Made by a program: the position numbers and the translations under genes. Below, piece by piece: positions 50,363-59,444 of a stretch of DNA of 64,000 bases; the stretch's first letter is position 1; every line of letters starts with the position of its first letter. Below the pieces are notes generated by a model. That model did no database searches. It had not been told where the DNA came from and worked only from the letters and a program-made list of their open reading frames with translations. This DNA is from Mesorhizobium jarvisii (GTDB lineage: Bacteria > Pseudomonadota > Alphaproteobacteria > Rhizobiales > Rhizobiaceae). The DNA is taken from assembly GCF_003601985.1 (NCBI RefSeq), contig NZ_QZXA01000015.1:52958-116957 (forward strand), given 5' to 3'.

Positions 50363-50367
50363 CGGCC

Positions 50368-52440
50368 ATGCAAAAACCTCAGAGGAATAAGGTCAGAAAG
50401 CTTGAGGCCGGGCAATTGGCCGAGAGACCGGCAAGGGCGCGGATCCTTGCCGTTGATGACGATGAACGTAATCTTCTGGCGATCAGCGAAGTCCTTGCTT
50501 CGACGGGCGATGTCATCTGCGCGCAATCGGGCGAAGAGGCCTTGCGGTTTCTGCTGAAGGAGGACTTCGCCATCATCCTCCTGGATGTCCTCATGCCGGG
50601 AATAGACGGCTATGAGACGGCTGCGCTTATACGCCAGCGCGAGCAATCCAGGCGCACTCCCATCATCTTTCTTACAGCCATCAACAAGGAGCAGGCCCAC
50701 ATGCTGCGCGGCTATGATGTCGGCGCGGTCGACTATGTGTTCAAGCCGTTCGATCCGGTCATGCTGCGTTCGAAAGTCGCTGTATTCGTCGACCTCCACG
50801 AAAAGACGGCGGAAATCAAGCGAAAGGCAGCGACCGAGAAGAGACTGCTGGCACAGGCACTCCAGGCGCAGAAGGACAAGCTTGAGGCGGAGCAGACGCT
50901 GCGCAACGTAGAGGAACGGCAGGACGCCATTTTGAGTTCGCTGCCGGTTTGTTTCCATGCGAGGGCAGCCGAGCCGCCCTTTGCAGCGCGCTTTGTCACC
51001 GATGGAGTGGAACGTCTGACCGGTTTTTCGGCCAAGACATTGACCTCGGATCCGCCCTTTGGCCTCAGCAGGGTCCATCCGGACGATCTCGCCAGGTTGG
51101 AGCAAGCGCTGCTGGCGGCAAAGACGACCGGCTCCTACACCTGTGAATTCCGCTGGCTGTGCGCCAATGGCGAGTATCGGATCTTTCTCGACCAAGGTGT
51201 GATGTCTAGTGGCTCTGATGGCCGCGCACCGGAAATCTTGGGGACGCTGCTTGACGTCACCGAGCGGCGGGCTCTCGAGGACCAGCTGCTTCAGTCGCAG
51301 CGACTTGACGCCATCGGCAAACTGACCGGTGGTTTGGCTCATGATTTCAACAATCTGCTCGCCGCAATCTTGAGTGGGCTGGGACTGCTCGAACGCGGTG
51401 CAAGCTTGGATGACCAGTCCCGGCAGGTTCTCGAGCTGATGCGACGCTCGGCCAGACAAGGGGCCGATCTCGTCACTCGAATGCTCGCCTTTTCGCGACG
51501 CCAGACGCTGAAACCGCAAGCGGTGCGTCTTGCAGGGTTTGGCGACACCATGAACGGGTTGGTAGCGCCAGTTTTAGGGGGCTTGATTCGCTTCGATTGG
51601 CAGATCGACGACACGGTATGGCCGGTACATGTCGATGCCGGGCAGCTTGAACTTGCGCTGATGAACCTTGTTTTCAACGCACGCGATGCCATGCCATCTG
51701 GTGGAACGATCGTTGTGCATGCAAAAAATCGTGCCCTCAACGCGACGTCGCAAGATTTGGCGGCCGGCGAATATGTGGTCGTAACGGTCAAGGACACGGG
51801 TTCGGGAATCGCTCCCGACATTCTGGAGAAGGTCATAGAGCCATTCTTCACGACAAAGCCGGTTGGAAAGGGAACTGGGCTCGGGCTCAGCACGGTTTAT
51901 GGCTTCATGAAGCAGTCCGGTGGTTCTCTTCGCATCGACAGCGCCCCTGGACGAGGAACGGCAATGGAACTGTGGCTGCCACGCTCTTTTGATAATTCCT
52001 TCAACGATAACGCGGCGAGCAACGAGGAACCCGTAACTTACAGCGGCAAAGAAACCCCGTCTGTCCTTCTGATTGACGACAGCAGCGTGTTGCGGCAACT
52101 GACTGCCGAGTCGCTTCGGCGGCGCGGTTTTCCGGTAACCTGCGCGTCCGGCGGCGCTGAGGCGCTGGCTGCCATTGAACGGGCACCGCATGATTTTGAC
52201 GTAATCGTCACTGACTTTGCCATGCCGCTAATCACCGGGATCGACGTCATTCGATTTGCGCGTAACCTTCGCGGCGACTGGCCCGCCGTGATAGTGACGG
52301 GCTATGCCGAAGCGGATACGATTTCGGATCGCCCGTCGGACGTCCCATTGTTAAGCAAGCCGTTCCGAGAGAAGGATCTCATCGAGGGGATCTTTCGGGC
52401 AATCGCACAGGCGGCCACGAAAATAACAAAGGCAGGATAG
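50368..52440 (+). CDS. Hybrid histidine kinase with N- and C-terminal receivers
   Basis: A 690-residue protein. N-terminal receiver (ARILAVDDDERNLLAISEVL; Asp in IILLDVLMPGIDGYETAALI; Lys in DYVFKPFDPVML), coiled coil, PAS domain (about 200-310), HisKA (LTGGLAHDFNNLLAAILSGL), HATPase (VTVKDTGSGIAPDILEKVIE, KGTGLGLSTVYGFMKQSGGS) and a second receiver (VLLIDDSSVLRQLTAESLRR; Asp in VIVTDFAMPLITGID). The frame is open from 50224, but the ATG at 50368, 5 bp after the upstream stop, is the sensible start. Likely works with the HAMP-array kinase as a relay. Confidence 0.92.
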   Translation: MQKPQRNKVRKLEAGQLAERPARARILAVDDDERNLLAISEVLASTGDVICAQSGEEALRFLLKEDFAIILLDVLMPGIDGYETAALIRQREQSRRTPIIFLTAINKEQAHMLRGYDVGAVDYVFKPFDPVMLRSKVAVFVDLHEKTAEIKRKAATEKRLLAQALQAQKDKLEAEQTLRNVEERQDAILSSLPVCFHARAAEPPFAARFVTDGVERLTGFSAKTLTSDPPFGLSRVHPDDLARLEQALLAAKTTGSYTCEFRWLCANGEYRIFLDQGVMSSGSDGRAPEILGTLLDVTERRALEDQLLQSQRLDAIGKLTGGLAHDFNNLLAAILSGLGLLERGASLDDQSRQVLELMRRSARQGADLVTRMLAFSRRQTLKPQAVRLAGFGDTMNGLVAPVLGGLIRFDWQIDDTVWPVHVDAGQLELALMNLVFNARDAMPSGGTIVVHAKNRALNATSQDLAAGEYVVVTVKDTGSGIAPDILEKVIEPFFTTKPVGKGTGLGLSTVYGFMKQSGGSLRIDSAPGRGTAMELWLPRSFDNSFNDNAASNEEPVTYSGKETPSVLLIDDSSVLRQLTAESLRRRGFPVTCASGGAEALAAIERAPHDFDVIVTDFAMPLITGIDVIRFARNLRGDWPAVIVTGYAEADTISDRPSDVPLLSKPFREKDLIEGIFRAIAQAATKITKAG

Positions 52441-52695
52441 GGCGAGCCACTTGACCGCAGCGAAGCGTCCAGGAAACCATCTCGCTGCGCGCCAAACGGG
52501 TCAAGGCTGCGACGCTGTGAATGTCGAATGCACTCCTACCAATCTCTCAGCAGGGGCCTAGCGCCTGACCTTGAATCAGCCAGGGCGTAAGCGCGAAGAC
52601 TGCATTGCCATTGCGCCTCGGCCTATCTGATCGGCGAAAGAGCCGAACCGCGGCAGCCGCACGTCCCATCGCAGGGTCGCGCTGGCCCGGCGCCC
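52441..52695. other. Intergenic stretch without a gene
   Basis: No supported frame or clear terminator between the kinase stop and the lipoprotein gene end. Confidence 0.3.
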
Positions 52696-52959
52696 TCAAT
52701 ACCCCTCGGGACACCGCGCAACATAGACGCGCCCCTGGCGATCCCTGTAGCGGCACTGGCCGGCCTCGCTGGCGTGCCCGATCACCGCTCCGGCGATGGC
52801 ACCCGCAGCTCCGCCGACGACCGCGCCTTGGACTGGGTTGCCAGCCACGGCGGCGCCGATTGCCGCCCCACCCAATCCGCCCACGGCAGCACCCTGTTCC
52901 GTGCGGGAACATGCAACAAGCGCACTGAGAAGGCTTAATACGAGCATTGTCCTTTTCAT
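52696..52959 (-). CDS. Glycine-zipper lipoprotein, 87 aa
   Basis: Starts MKRTMLVLSLLSALVACSRT with a lipobox (LVAC) at residues 14-17, so probably lipidated and membrane-anchored. The body is a glycine zipper (GLGGAAIGAAVAGNPVQGAV then VGGAAGAIAGAVIGHASEAG) ending in a conserved QCRYRDRQGRVYVARCPEGY tail with two cysteines. Family: YMGG/YmgG-like glycine-zipper proteins of unknown envelope role. GGAGGACG precedes the ATG. Confidence 0.9.
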   Translation of the reverse strand: MKRTMLVLSLLSALVACSRTEQGAAVGGLGGAAIGAAVAGNPVQGAVVGGAAGAIAGAVIGHASEAGQCRYRDRQGRVYVARCPEGY

Positions 52960-53590
52960 GAGTCGTCCTCCAGCAGCCCGAAAGTGAGCCGGATGTTAAA
53001 TGCGCGATTCCCGCTTTGGATCCACATCAGCCTAATTTAGATCTGGCTAAACGATGATTTTTGACGAGCCACATGAGTATCTCGGCGGATCCCCGGAGTG
53101 CGGGCCTCGAGCGCTGTGCCGCCGCCTTTCGGCACACTTCGGATCTAATCCAAGCCAAGCGGAACATCCAAAGCCTCGACGCATTGCATTAGCAAAGATG
53201 GAGCTCGTTCGGTTTTAGGGACCAGCATGCTCCTTCTTCTCAAGGCGATCTGGCCAGGCTGGTTCCCGCGCCGTTGCCTGCAGAGACAGCGAATCCGGTC
53301 ACAGCGAGCAAATGACTCTCGGCGATAAAAAGAGAGCATGTCAGGCGGGGTTTTGGCGTCGCCATGGCCTGTGTGAGTGCGACGATAACCGCTATCGTAC
53401 CGGGTCCACGCCGCCCTTAGCATTTGTTGATGAAAATGCATGTGGACGAAGCCGGTGGGCACGCGCGTTGGGGCGCTATGAGCATGAACAATTCTATGCT
53501 CCGTGAAAGGCATCCTTGGCTCGGAGGGTTCCGCTTGCTCCGGAACGCGCCGGCCTCAGCCTTGCTGCCAGACTTGCCGACAGTCCGCCG
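52960..53590. other. Intergenic stretch without a supported gene
   Basis: A minus frame at 53145-53513 is open but has His/Arg-rich composition, no ribosome-binding site and no recognised family. Nothing else is seen. Confidence 0.3.
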
Positions 53591-54176
53591 TCATTTCGCA
53601 GTGGTGTTGAATTCACGGTTTGCTGCATAATCGATGGTGAAAATGCCCGGAGGAGCGCGAACGCCCTCCTTCACATTGGAGATAGTGACCGTCGTGCTTT
53701 ACCCTCTTTCGTCGGTTAGGCTCCATCTGCGCAAATCGAGCGATTTCCTGTCGAAGACCATCGTGATGTTCGAGTTTCCAAAGACCGACTTGTCGGCCAG
53801 CTTGATGGTAACAACCTGGGCGCCATCGTCTTTGACACTTTTCAGGCGACTGCCAGAGAATTCGACCTTGTCGTCCAGCAGGAGCTTGAGCGGCGTCTTC
53901 GAGAGAGAATCGAGGTGCGACGTCTTGAGCCTTTCGTTGTAGATTTCCATCTGCAATCAAGCTGATCCCGGATTTGCCTGCATAGTCGAACCGAAGCTTG
54001 CCCGGGCATTGGAGAAAAAATCTACCTCCGCTCTTTTCCTCCCTTGGGCCGGACTGAACGAAGTCCCCGGACATGGACTTTATCGCCGAGAAATGATTGG
54101 CAATCGTCGCTGCATCTGAGATGCGCGTCCGAAAAGGCAGGCGCAAGGTCAAGATTGATGGCGGTAGCGCTGACAA
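53591..54176 (-). pseudogene. LolA-family outer-membrane lipoprotein carrier, frameshifted
   Basis: Three frames together give a LolA protein: ATIANHFSAIKSMSGDFVQS and GGRFFLQCPGKLRFDYAGKS in the first, MEIYNERLKTSHLDSLSKTP and VTIKLADKSVFGNSNITMVF in the second, TTVTISNVKEGVRAPPGIFT IDYAANREFNTTAK in the third, ending at 53591. The N-terminal signal peptide is lost and two frameshifts break it, so it is not functional. A chromosomal LolA presumably does the job. Confidence 0.82.
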
Positions 54177-54365
54177 CTACAAACCCGGAAGCCAGCAGTC
54201 TTTTGATCTTTTCCGCATTCCAGGTTCGAGCGACTACATGATTTCATTAACGGGCAATCCATCGCCTAAATTTTCTCTCGCCGATTGCGATAATGCCCCT
54301 CTCGTGCTCGATGACGGCGACGAAGCTTTTGGCCGATGTCCTACCGTTACGTTGTAATACATTTG

Positions 54366-54394
54366 TGCCCGGCTCTCGAATTGAGAGCCGGGCA
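54366..54394. terminator. Perfect 12-bp hairpin at the end of the 54406 gene
   Basis: TGCCCGGCTCTC, loop GAATT, GAGAGCCGGGCA, 12 bp past the minus-strand stop. Same style as the hairpins at 25696, 37486 and 43810: long perfect stem with little or no T-run. Confidence 0.6.
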
Positions 54395-54405
54395 TAGGGC
54401 TGCCG

Positions 54406-54705
54406 TCAGTATCCTCCATTCTCGTCCTGCTGGATAACAACGTGGCGATGCCGATGGTGCGATCGATCCATCGGGCTTCGGATTACGACCGTGTCGGAGC
54501 GATGGTGCCGGCGACCGTGATCGAAGAAAGCGATATCGCCATGTCGGCGGTGATGGAGGCGATGTCCTTCGCGATAGATGACCACACGATCATTGTTCCA
54601 GTGAGTGTCGGTGATGTCGATGGTCTGAACTACGATCGCGTCGGCCGAGGCCACGGATGGTACGAGCAGGCACAGTGCCGAAGCACTAAGAATGGCGGTT
54701 TTCAG
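54406..54705 (-). CDS. Exported His-rich small protein with apparent CTG start
   Basis: Read from CTG at 54703-54705 the protein is LKTAILSASALCLLVPSVAS ADAIVV, a perfect signal peptide, followed by an Arg/His-rich mature part (REGHRLHHRRHGDIAFFDHG, SHHRHRHVVIQQDENGGY). GAGG lies eight nt before the CTG and an in-frame stop immediately precedes it, so no ATG/GTG/TTG start can include the signal peptide; the only standard start is an internal GTG at 54654 that removes it. Either a genuine CTG start or an ATG lost by one substitution. The His clusters could bind metal. About 99 residues. A near-consensus EcfG promoter is 41 nt upstream. Confidence 0.6.
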   Translation of the reverse strand: MKTAILSASALCLLVPSVASADAIVVQTIDITDTHWNNDRVVIYREGHRLHHRRHGDIAFFDHGRRHHRSDTVVIRSPMDRSHHRHRHVVIQQDENGGY

Positions 54706-54745
54706 TTAAGATCCTCAACGATTTAAGATGGCCCTTCGCCTGCTT

Positions 54746-54770
54746 AACATCGTGTGATCGCTTTGGTTCC
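54746..54770 (-). promoter_or_regulatory. EcfG-like promoter (one mismatch)
   Basis: Minus strand GGAAC, 16 nt, TGTT, 41 nt before the CTG start at 54705. Confidence 0.4.
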
Positions 54771-55166
54771 GGGCGATTTGAGGAAGGCTGGCGGGTGGTG
54801 ATCTATGAGCAGGAGCATCCAGGACTCGTCCCGATCAAGAGGTGGACTTCGATCGCGGCAGCAATTGCCGCTAATAAGGTCGCCGGCCACTGAACGGTTG
54901 CGGCGTTTGGAAGAAAGGGGTTTCCTAACGTTACCGAAGGACCCGCCGGGGCATCGAGGGGACTACGGGTCGGGCGATGGCGAAGGGCGTATCGTCGAGA
55001 TCCATTGGTAGACGCTATTTCGGAGGTAAACGGATGTCCTGTTGCCATCAAAAAGATCTCGGTCGTTTGTCGGACCGTTTCCAAGGCGCGCACCAACGCA
55101 AGGACCAAAGCAGCAAAACCCGCTAAAGCCGCCCAAGGACGACGTCGTAAAAATACGGCCTCCTAT

Positions 55167-55191
55167 GGAACATTAGGCAGTCGGAAATGTT
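55167..55191 (+). promoter_or_regulatory. EcfG-like promoter (one mismatch)
   Basis: GGAAC, 16 nt, TGTT, 69 nt upstream of the 25-aa membrane peptide gene. Confidence 0.35.
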
Positions 55192-55259
55192 GATTTCGAC
55201 GCAATGACCAGATCGGCAGGCAAACAGCGTGGACTGCCTATTATTTTGGAGGCCGACAT

Positions 55260-55337
55260 ATGCACAGCATTATCTACATCGTAGGGCTAGTCGTCGTTGT
55301 TCTTGCGGTGCTGAGCTTTTTTGGCCTGAGGAGATAG
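55260..55337 (+). CDS. 25-aa single-helix membrane peptide
   Basis: ATG at 55260 with GGAGG seven nt upstream; the product MHSIIYIVGLVVVVLAVLSF FGLRR is one transmembrane helix with a positive C-terminal end. Very similar tiny peptides (…IIYIVGxVVxVLxxLSFFGLR) recur in rhizobial genomes, so this is likely a real gene missed by size cut-offs. Role unknown. Confidence 0.7.
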   Translation: MHSIIYIVGLVVVVLAVLSFFGLRR

Positions 55338-55541
55338 GCCGGCAATATCGTTGGTGCCGCTACTGATCGCGGAATGGGATTGCCTGGTAGCCGACCGAGC
55401 TGAGGGAGACCAGGTAGGCTCCTAAGGCCGCGGCCAATGCTGAAAAACGTCAATGCGCTACCGCTTATGCGCCGGCAATCCTCGCAGTTCGGTTCGGCAG
55501 CTTCGCTGGGGCCAACGACCTACCTTAGGAATGTTCCATCT

Positions 55542-55567
55542 GGAACTAGCACTGGCGTGGGCGGGTT
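55542..55567 (+). promoter_or_regulatory. EcfG-like promoter (one mismatch)
   Basis: GGAAC, 17 nt, GGTT, 25 nt before the ATG at 55592. Confidence 0.35.
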
Positions 55568-55591
55568 ATCTTTGATCAGGAGTGTCAAGAC

Positions 55592-55807
55592 ATGCGTGAC
55601 AACAAGAGCCATCGCGAAACCGGGGCGACAAAATATCCGGCAAAGACCGGCGCGGACCCTTCGGATGCATTCTCTCAGGACGCGGCGGGAAACGAGAAGA
55701 CCAAGCATGGCGGTGGGCTGACGCGCCCCGTGAATGAGGTGGAAGACAAGACTCATCAATCAAACGGGCAGCAACCATCCGACCAAGTACCCAATTCAAG
55801 GTCATAA
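55592..55807 (+). CDS. hypothetical hydrophilic protein, 71 aa
   Basis: Starts MRDNKSHRETGATKYPAKTG, hydrophilic throughout (DAFSQDAAGNEKTKHGGGLT, then VNEVEDKTHQSNGQQ) and probably disordered, like small stress-induced hydrophilins. AGGAG lies eleven nt upstream. No family recognised. Confidence 0.5.
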   Translation: MRDNKSHRETGATKYPAKTGADPSDAFSQDAAGNEKTKHGGGLTRPVNEVEDKTHQSNGQQPSDQVPNSRS

Positions 55808-55984
55808 CCCTCGCCATCTGGCGTGGCTGTCGCGCCGATCACTAATATCGCCCTGGGGAATTTCCCTGGCCAAAGTCACTGGCCTGGATAGGCTCCACGC
55901 AGATTGCGACGCCATCTGCTTCCCGATCCGGAAGTTGAAGACACGCTCCTGCGGCCAAAGCGTCGCGCAGGCATGGAGGCTTCG

Positions 55985-56465
55985 CTGTTCAAAACCTTTC
56001 AACGACCGTCGAAAATCGTCCTCACCTTCTCCGCGAGATCTTCGTTCCAGAATCGAGAATACCGTCGTGAACGATAGCGTTGCGCGTGTAGCCCGTGGTG
56101 TAGAGAACCTTGAGTTCTGGATTGTCCGTGCGCAGGATATCAACCATTGCCGCCCCGACTTTCCGGCATGAAGGCATCGTTGTAGAGCCAGATGTGGTCC
56201 TGGCCCCAGACGACAAACATAGGTTGTGCAGAGCCTAGAATGAGATCGACGAGTGTCTTCAGCTCTGTGGGCCATGAAGAGACCGGCCCGATAGATGTAG
56301 CGCCCCAACCAAACGAACCGATACGCTCAGCCATGTCTCCGGCGCTGCGAAACGCGGCGCTCGCCCTGTCCTTGCTGGATGGTCCCAAGATATCCCCCGA
56401 AATATCGAACCGGACAAAACGGCGGTTTTGGTTGCACGGCAAGGGGTAGGGCAGCGTGCGCCGCA
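55985..56465 (-). pseudogene. Hybrid histidine kinase remnant (PAS start joined to receiver end)
   Basis: IGSFGWGATSIGPVSSWPTE, LKTLVDLILGSAQPMFVVWG and IWLYNDAFMPE match the N-terminal PAS of a common rhizobial hybrid kinase; soon after, in another frame, LRTDNPELKVLYTTGYTRNA IVHDGILDSGTKI is the C-terminal receiver end of the same type. Everything between (several hundred residues) is deleted, with further shifts. Confidence 0.75.
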
Positions 56466-56853
56466 TGAAAGCAGACGCGGTATCGACATCGCTGTTCAAC
56501 TTTTTCCTTGAACGCACGTTGTGTCCTGAGGCGGTGGCAACTCAGAAAAGTGGCCGTATCTAGCTTCGCGCGCTGGTAGGATCCACGACGCACGGCTGCT
56601 CTGTGCGCTTGCCAATCAGTCTGCGGTTTTGCCCAACGTATCCGCTACAACTGCACCACGCTTGCCCATGGGCAGGGGCGGGCCTGTCGTGGAGTCTAGG
56701 GCTGTCTGATGCTCCATCTCGACATTGATCGCGGCACCGACGGATGATGACGGAAATCCACGTCCACATCATCAAACCGACTACGGCGCCGAGGGATCTA
56801 TTGCGGTATGGCCTTCTGCCGGTTTCTGGGACACCGAGATAAGGTGTTTAACG

Positions 56854-56970
56854 GAACTGGAGAGTTGGAATCGAAGGAAATTCAGCCGCGAGTTAAAGCT
56901 TGAGGCTGTTAGATTGATCAAGGATCGGGGCGTTACGGTGGCCCAGGCTGCCCGCGACCTCGATGTCCAC
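56854..56970 (+). mobile_element. IS3-family OrfA fragment
   Basis: RRKFSRELKLEAVRLIKDRG VTVAQAARDLDVH is the helix-turn-helix start of an IS3-family OrfA transposase. Only the first ~35 residues remain, no OrfB and no inverted repeats are visible; it breaks off directly into YihY sequence at about 56970. Confidence 0.75.
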
Positions 56971-57355
56971 GATCGCCTATGAGGAACGCGAAAAACGCAG
57001 CCTCATCACGCTCAACCTGATGTCGATCCTATTCACCGTCGGAGCGTTGCTGATCGGCATCGTGCTGTTGCTCACGGTGGGCGTCGTTCCCGCATTCTTG
57101 CGCTATTTCTATCTCGATGCGTGGACGGAGACGCTAGTCGCAGCGGCCCGGTGGCCGGTCCTGGTCTGCGCGATGCTGACCGGAATTTCTCTGCTTTATC
57201 GCTTCGGCCCAAGCCGCGAACGCGCCAAATGGCGTTGGCTGAGTTGGGCTCTTTGATTGCGACCGTGGCGTGGATCGCGGCGTCGTGGTTGTTTTCATCC
57301 TATTTGCAGAATTCGCCAACTACAATGCCACCTACAACCGACGCATTCCCCTGAT
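56963..57355 (+). pseudogene. YihY/BrkB-family membrane protein fragment
   Basis: AYEEREKRSLITLNLMSILF, then TVGALLIGIVLLLTVGVVPA, WPVLVCAMLTGISLLYRFGP SRERAKWRWLSW is the middle of a YihY/UPF0761 membrane protein; it continues one frame over as GSLIATVAWIAASWLFSSYL. The N-terminal part was removed at the IS3 junction and the C-terminal part is missing. Confidence 0.78.
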
Positions 57356-57469
57356 TGCGTATGATCAAAAGGCAACGCATTTTTCCGCTACGGCACCCGG
57401 AGGGATTGTCCCTTTCTAGCGCCACAGAGTGAGCACCAGTGATCACCTTCACGCAGCTGGAGTTATCCT

Positions 57470-59258
57470 ATGACTTCAACGCTTGAGCTCCAGGTTAGCG
57501 CCAAAAAGTTCACCGACCAGGTGCTCCAGACGCTGCTCGCGATACCGCGCCCGCTACCGGACCCCTACCTTGGCATGCAGCTACAGCGGGTGCGCTACCG
57601 CGGCGCGAGCCTCCGCCGCGACGTGATGGCGTCCTACCAACTATTGCATGTCAACGCCGGCCACGACCAAGGTCCCGGCTACAACGCAATCACCGCGCGA
57701 CAGACGCAGCTGGCTGTTGACGTTACTGTCGATATAACGGCCGAAGCCAACATCGCAGCAAACCCGAACCGCGTCGCTACTCCGGATGTGACCATCGACG
57801 GCACGCTCATCTTCGACCTCGAGGTAAAGCAATCTTCGATTGGCGTGCTGGCGCTTTAGACGAGATTCCGCGACCTCCTGGTCGGCATCACGTTCCCGTC
57901 GATCGCGGGCGTCGTCGACCCAAAGCAATGTGCGATGGACAAGCTGAAAGCGCTTCTCAACCTGAAGCCTCTCAAGTTGGATCTCTCGGACACGCTCGCC
58001 AAGGGCCTGCAATTCTGGAACCAGGGGATCGCCCTCGACGCGACCGGGCCGAGTGGCCGACGACGGCAACGCCTATCGCTGGACCGACTTCTATAACGGC
58101 GTGATGACGGTGAGGCTCGGCGGCGCCGACTGGGCCGTTGTCGCACTTCCAAAGGACCTGAGCCTCACGATCCAGACGCAGATCTGGGGGCGGCTCACGC
58201 AGGCGCTCGGCCAGTATCGGGTGCGCACCGTCGATGTGCAGTATTCTGGCCACGGCGATCGCGCCTCCTTCACGATCAGGCCCTATCTTAATGTGCGGGA
58301 GGACGGCGTCGAGGTGCTTGGCAACGTCGTCTCGGCCTCGTTCGGTATCTCGGTGGGATACGAGGCCGGCGAGGTAATAGTCGAAATCGACGCCTCCGCG
58401 GCCGACGACCTTGCCGACGGGATTCGGGCCGTGATCGCCGGCCTCGTCGCAGCGTTCGTCCCGCTCGTCGGTTTGGCTGGCGGCGATAGTGCTCAACGAG
58501 CTGCTCGGCGTGCTGCTCGACGAGGTGTCCCACACCATCGCCGAGATCGCCTCCGGGATCGACGGTCTCCCGGAGGGTACGACGGTGGAGGAAATCGAAC
58601 GCTTTAAGTACCGCGCCCGCATTCCGTTCACAGCACCGAGAGCCCTTCCTGGCGCGATCACGACGTTCTCAGCCGATGCCGAAGCGGTGACCGTCGGCGG
58701 CACATGGAGCGTTACGAACCTAAGCCCCGGCGAGTTGAGGGTGACAGCGTCGCGGTTTGCACAAAACGCTCCGTTCGTGTCGTGTGGCGTGCTGGGCTAC
58801 TCCACCCTCAAGGCATTCGACGACGACCCAGCCCGCTCGATCAGTATGCATGCGAGGCTAAGCTCACGACGACCGGCACAGCGTCCGTATCGGTCGACAA
58901 GGTCATTCCCGTGCGCATGCCCGCCACCGACGGCAGCACTGGCGCTGCCCTCGAAGCTCGAGCTCGACGGGCCAAGCTCGCTGCAGCTCGCCGAACCGAT
59001 TTTGGTCGAAGTCCGCACTAGCATCGGTGTGGTGCGGCCGAAGTTCGACCAGGTCGCCAGCACTGTGATCACGTGCAGGAACTGAAGCGGCTGCGATCGC
59101 AGATCAACGCGAACCTGGCCCACTGCGACGCCGAGGAGCTACCGATCTGGTGGCTCAAGAAGCACGATCTGATTCCGGGAGGCCCAGACCTCACACCCGA
59201 GGAGATTAAGGCCAAGCTTCAGGAGGAGACCGTGACCACCATCCCCGCCTTCAACTAA
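57470..59258 (+). pseudogene. Large broken gene of unknown family
   Basis: A coherent protein of about 590 residues can be pieced from five or more segments: MTSTLELQVSAKKFTDQVLQ at 57470; an in-frame TAG at 57857; then SIAGVVDPKQCAMDKLKALL, a shift near 58050 into NAYRWTDFYNGVMTVRLGGA and VRTVDVQYSGHGDRASFTIR, a shift near 58480 into LNELLGVLLDEVSHTIAEIA, shifts near 58840, 58935 and 59080, and a last part INANLAHCDAEELPIWWLKK HDLIPGGPD ending at 59258. Beta-rich, no signal peptide. I cannot name the family. Confidence 0.6.
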
Positions 59259-59444
59259 TCCCCCTAGTTGCGAGGCGCTGGGTGCCTTCTCGCACCATAA
59301 TTCCGTTGCGGCCGCGCTCCTTGGGCGCTGAGAGGACGGGCTCCTATGCGACATGGTGTAGACAGCGAGGCCCGGAAATGGCGGAAGCAAAAGGGCGCTT
59401 CGAGGCAAAGCAATGGGCGTCGTGTGCGGCCCGCTCGACAAGCG

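Larger units (their letters stand above)
54706..55259. other. Mostly non-coding stretch with debris
   Basis: A plus-strand fragment reads GWRVVIYEQEHPGLVPIKRW TSIAAAIAANKVAGH to a stop at about 54895, without a start; it may be the end of a lost gene. A 30-codon frame at 55033 has a good GGAGG site but no recognised product. The EcfG-like promoter of the 25-aa gene is at 55167-55191. Confidence 0.3.

Noticed and set aside
53145..53513. 122-codon minus-strand frame
   Set aside because: His/Arg-rich, no start signal, no recognised family.
55033..55125. 30-codon frame with a good GGAGG site
   Set aside because: Too short, hydrophilic and without similarity to anything known; kept only as a note.
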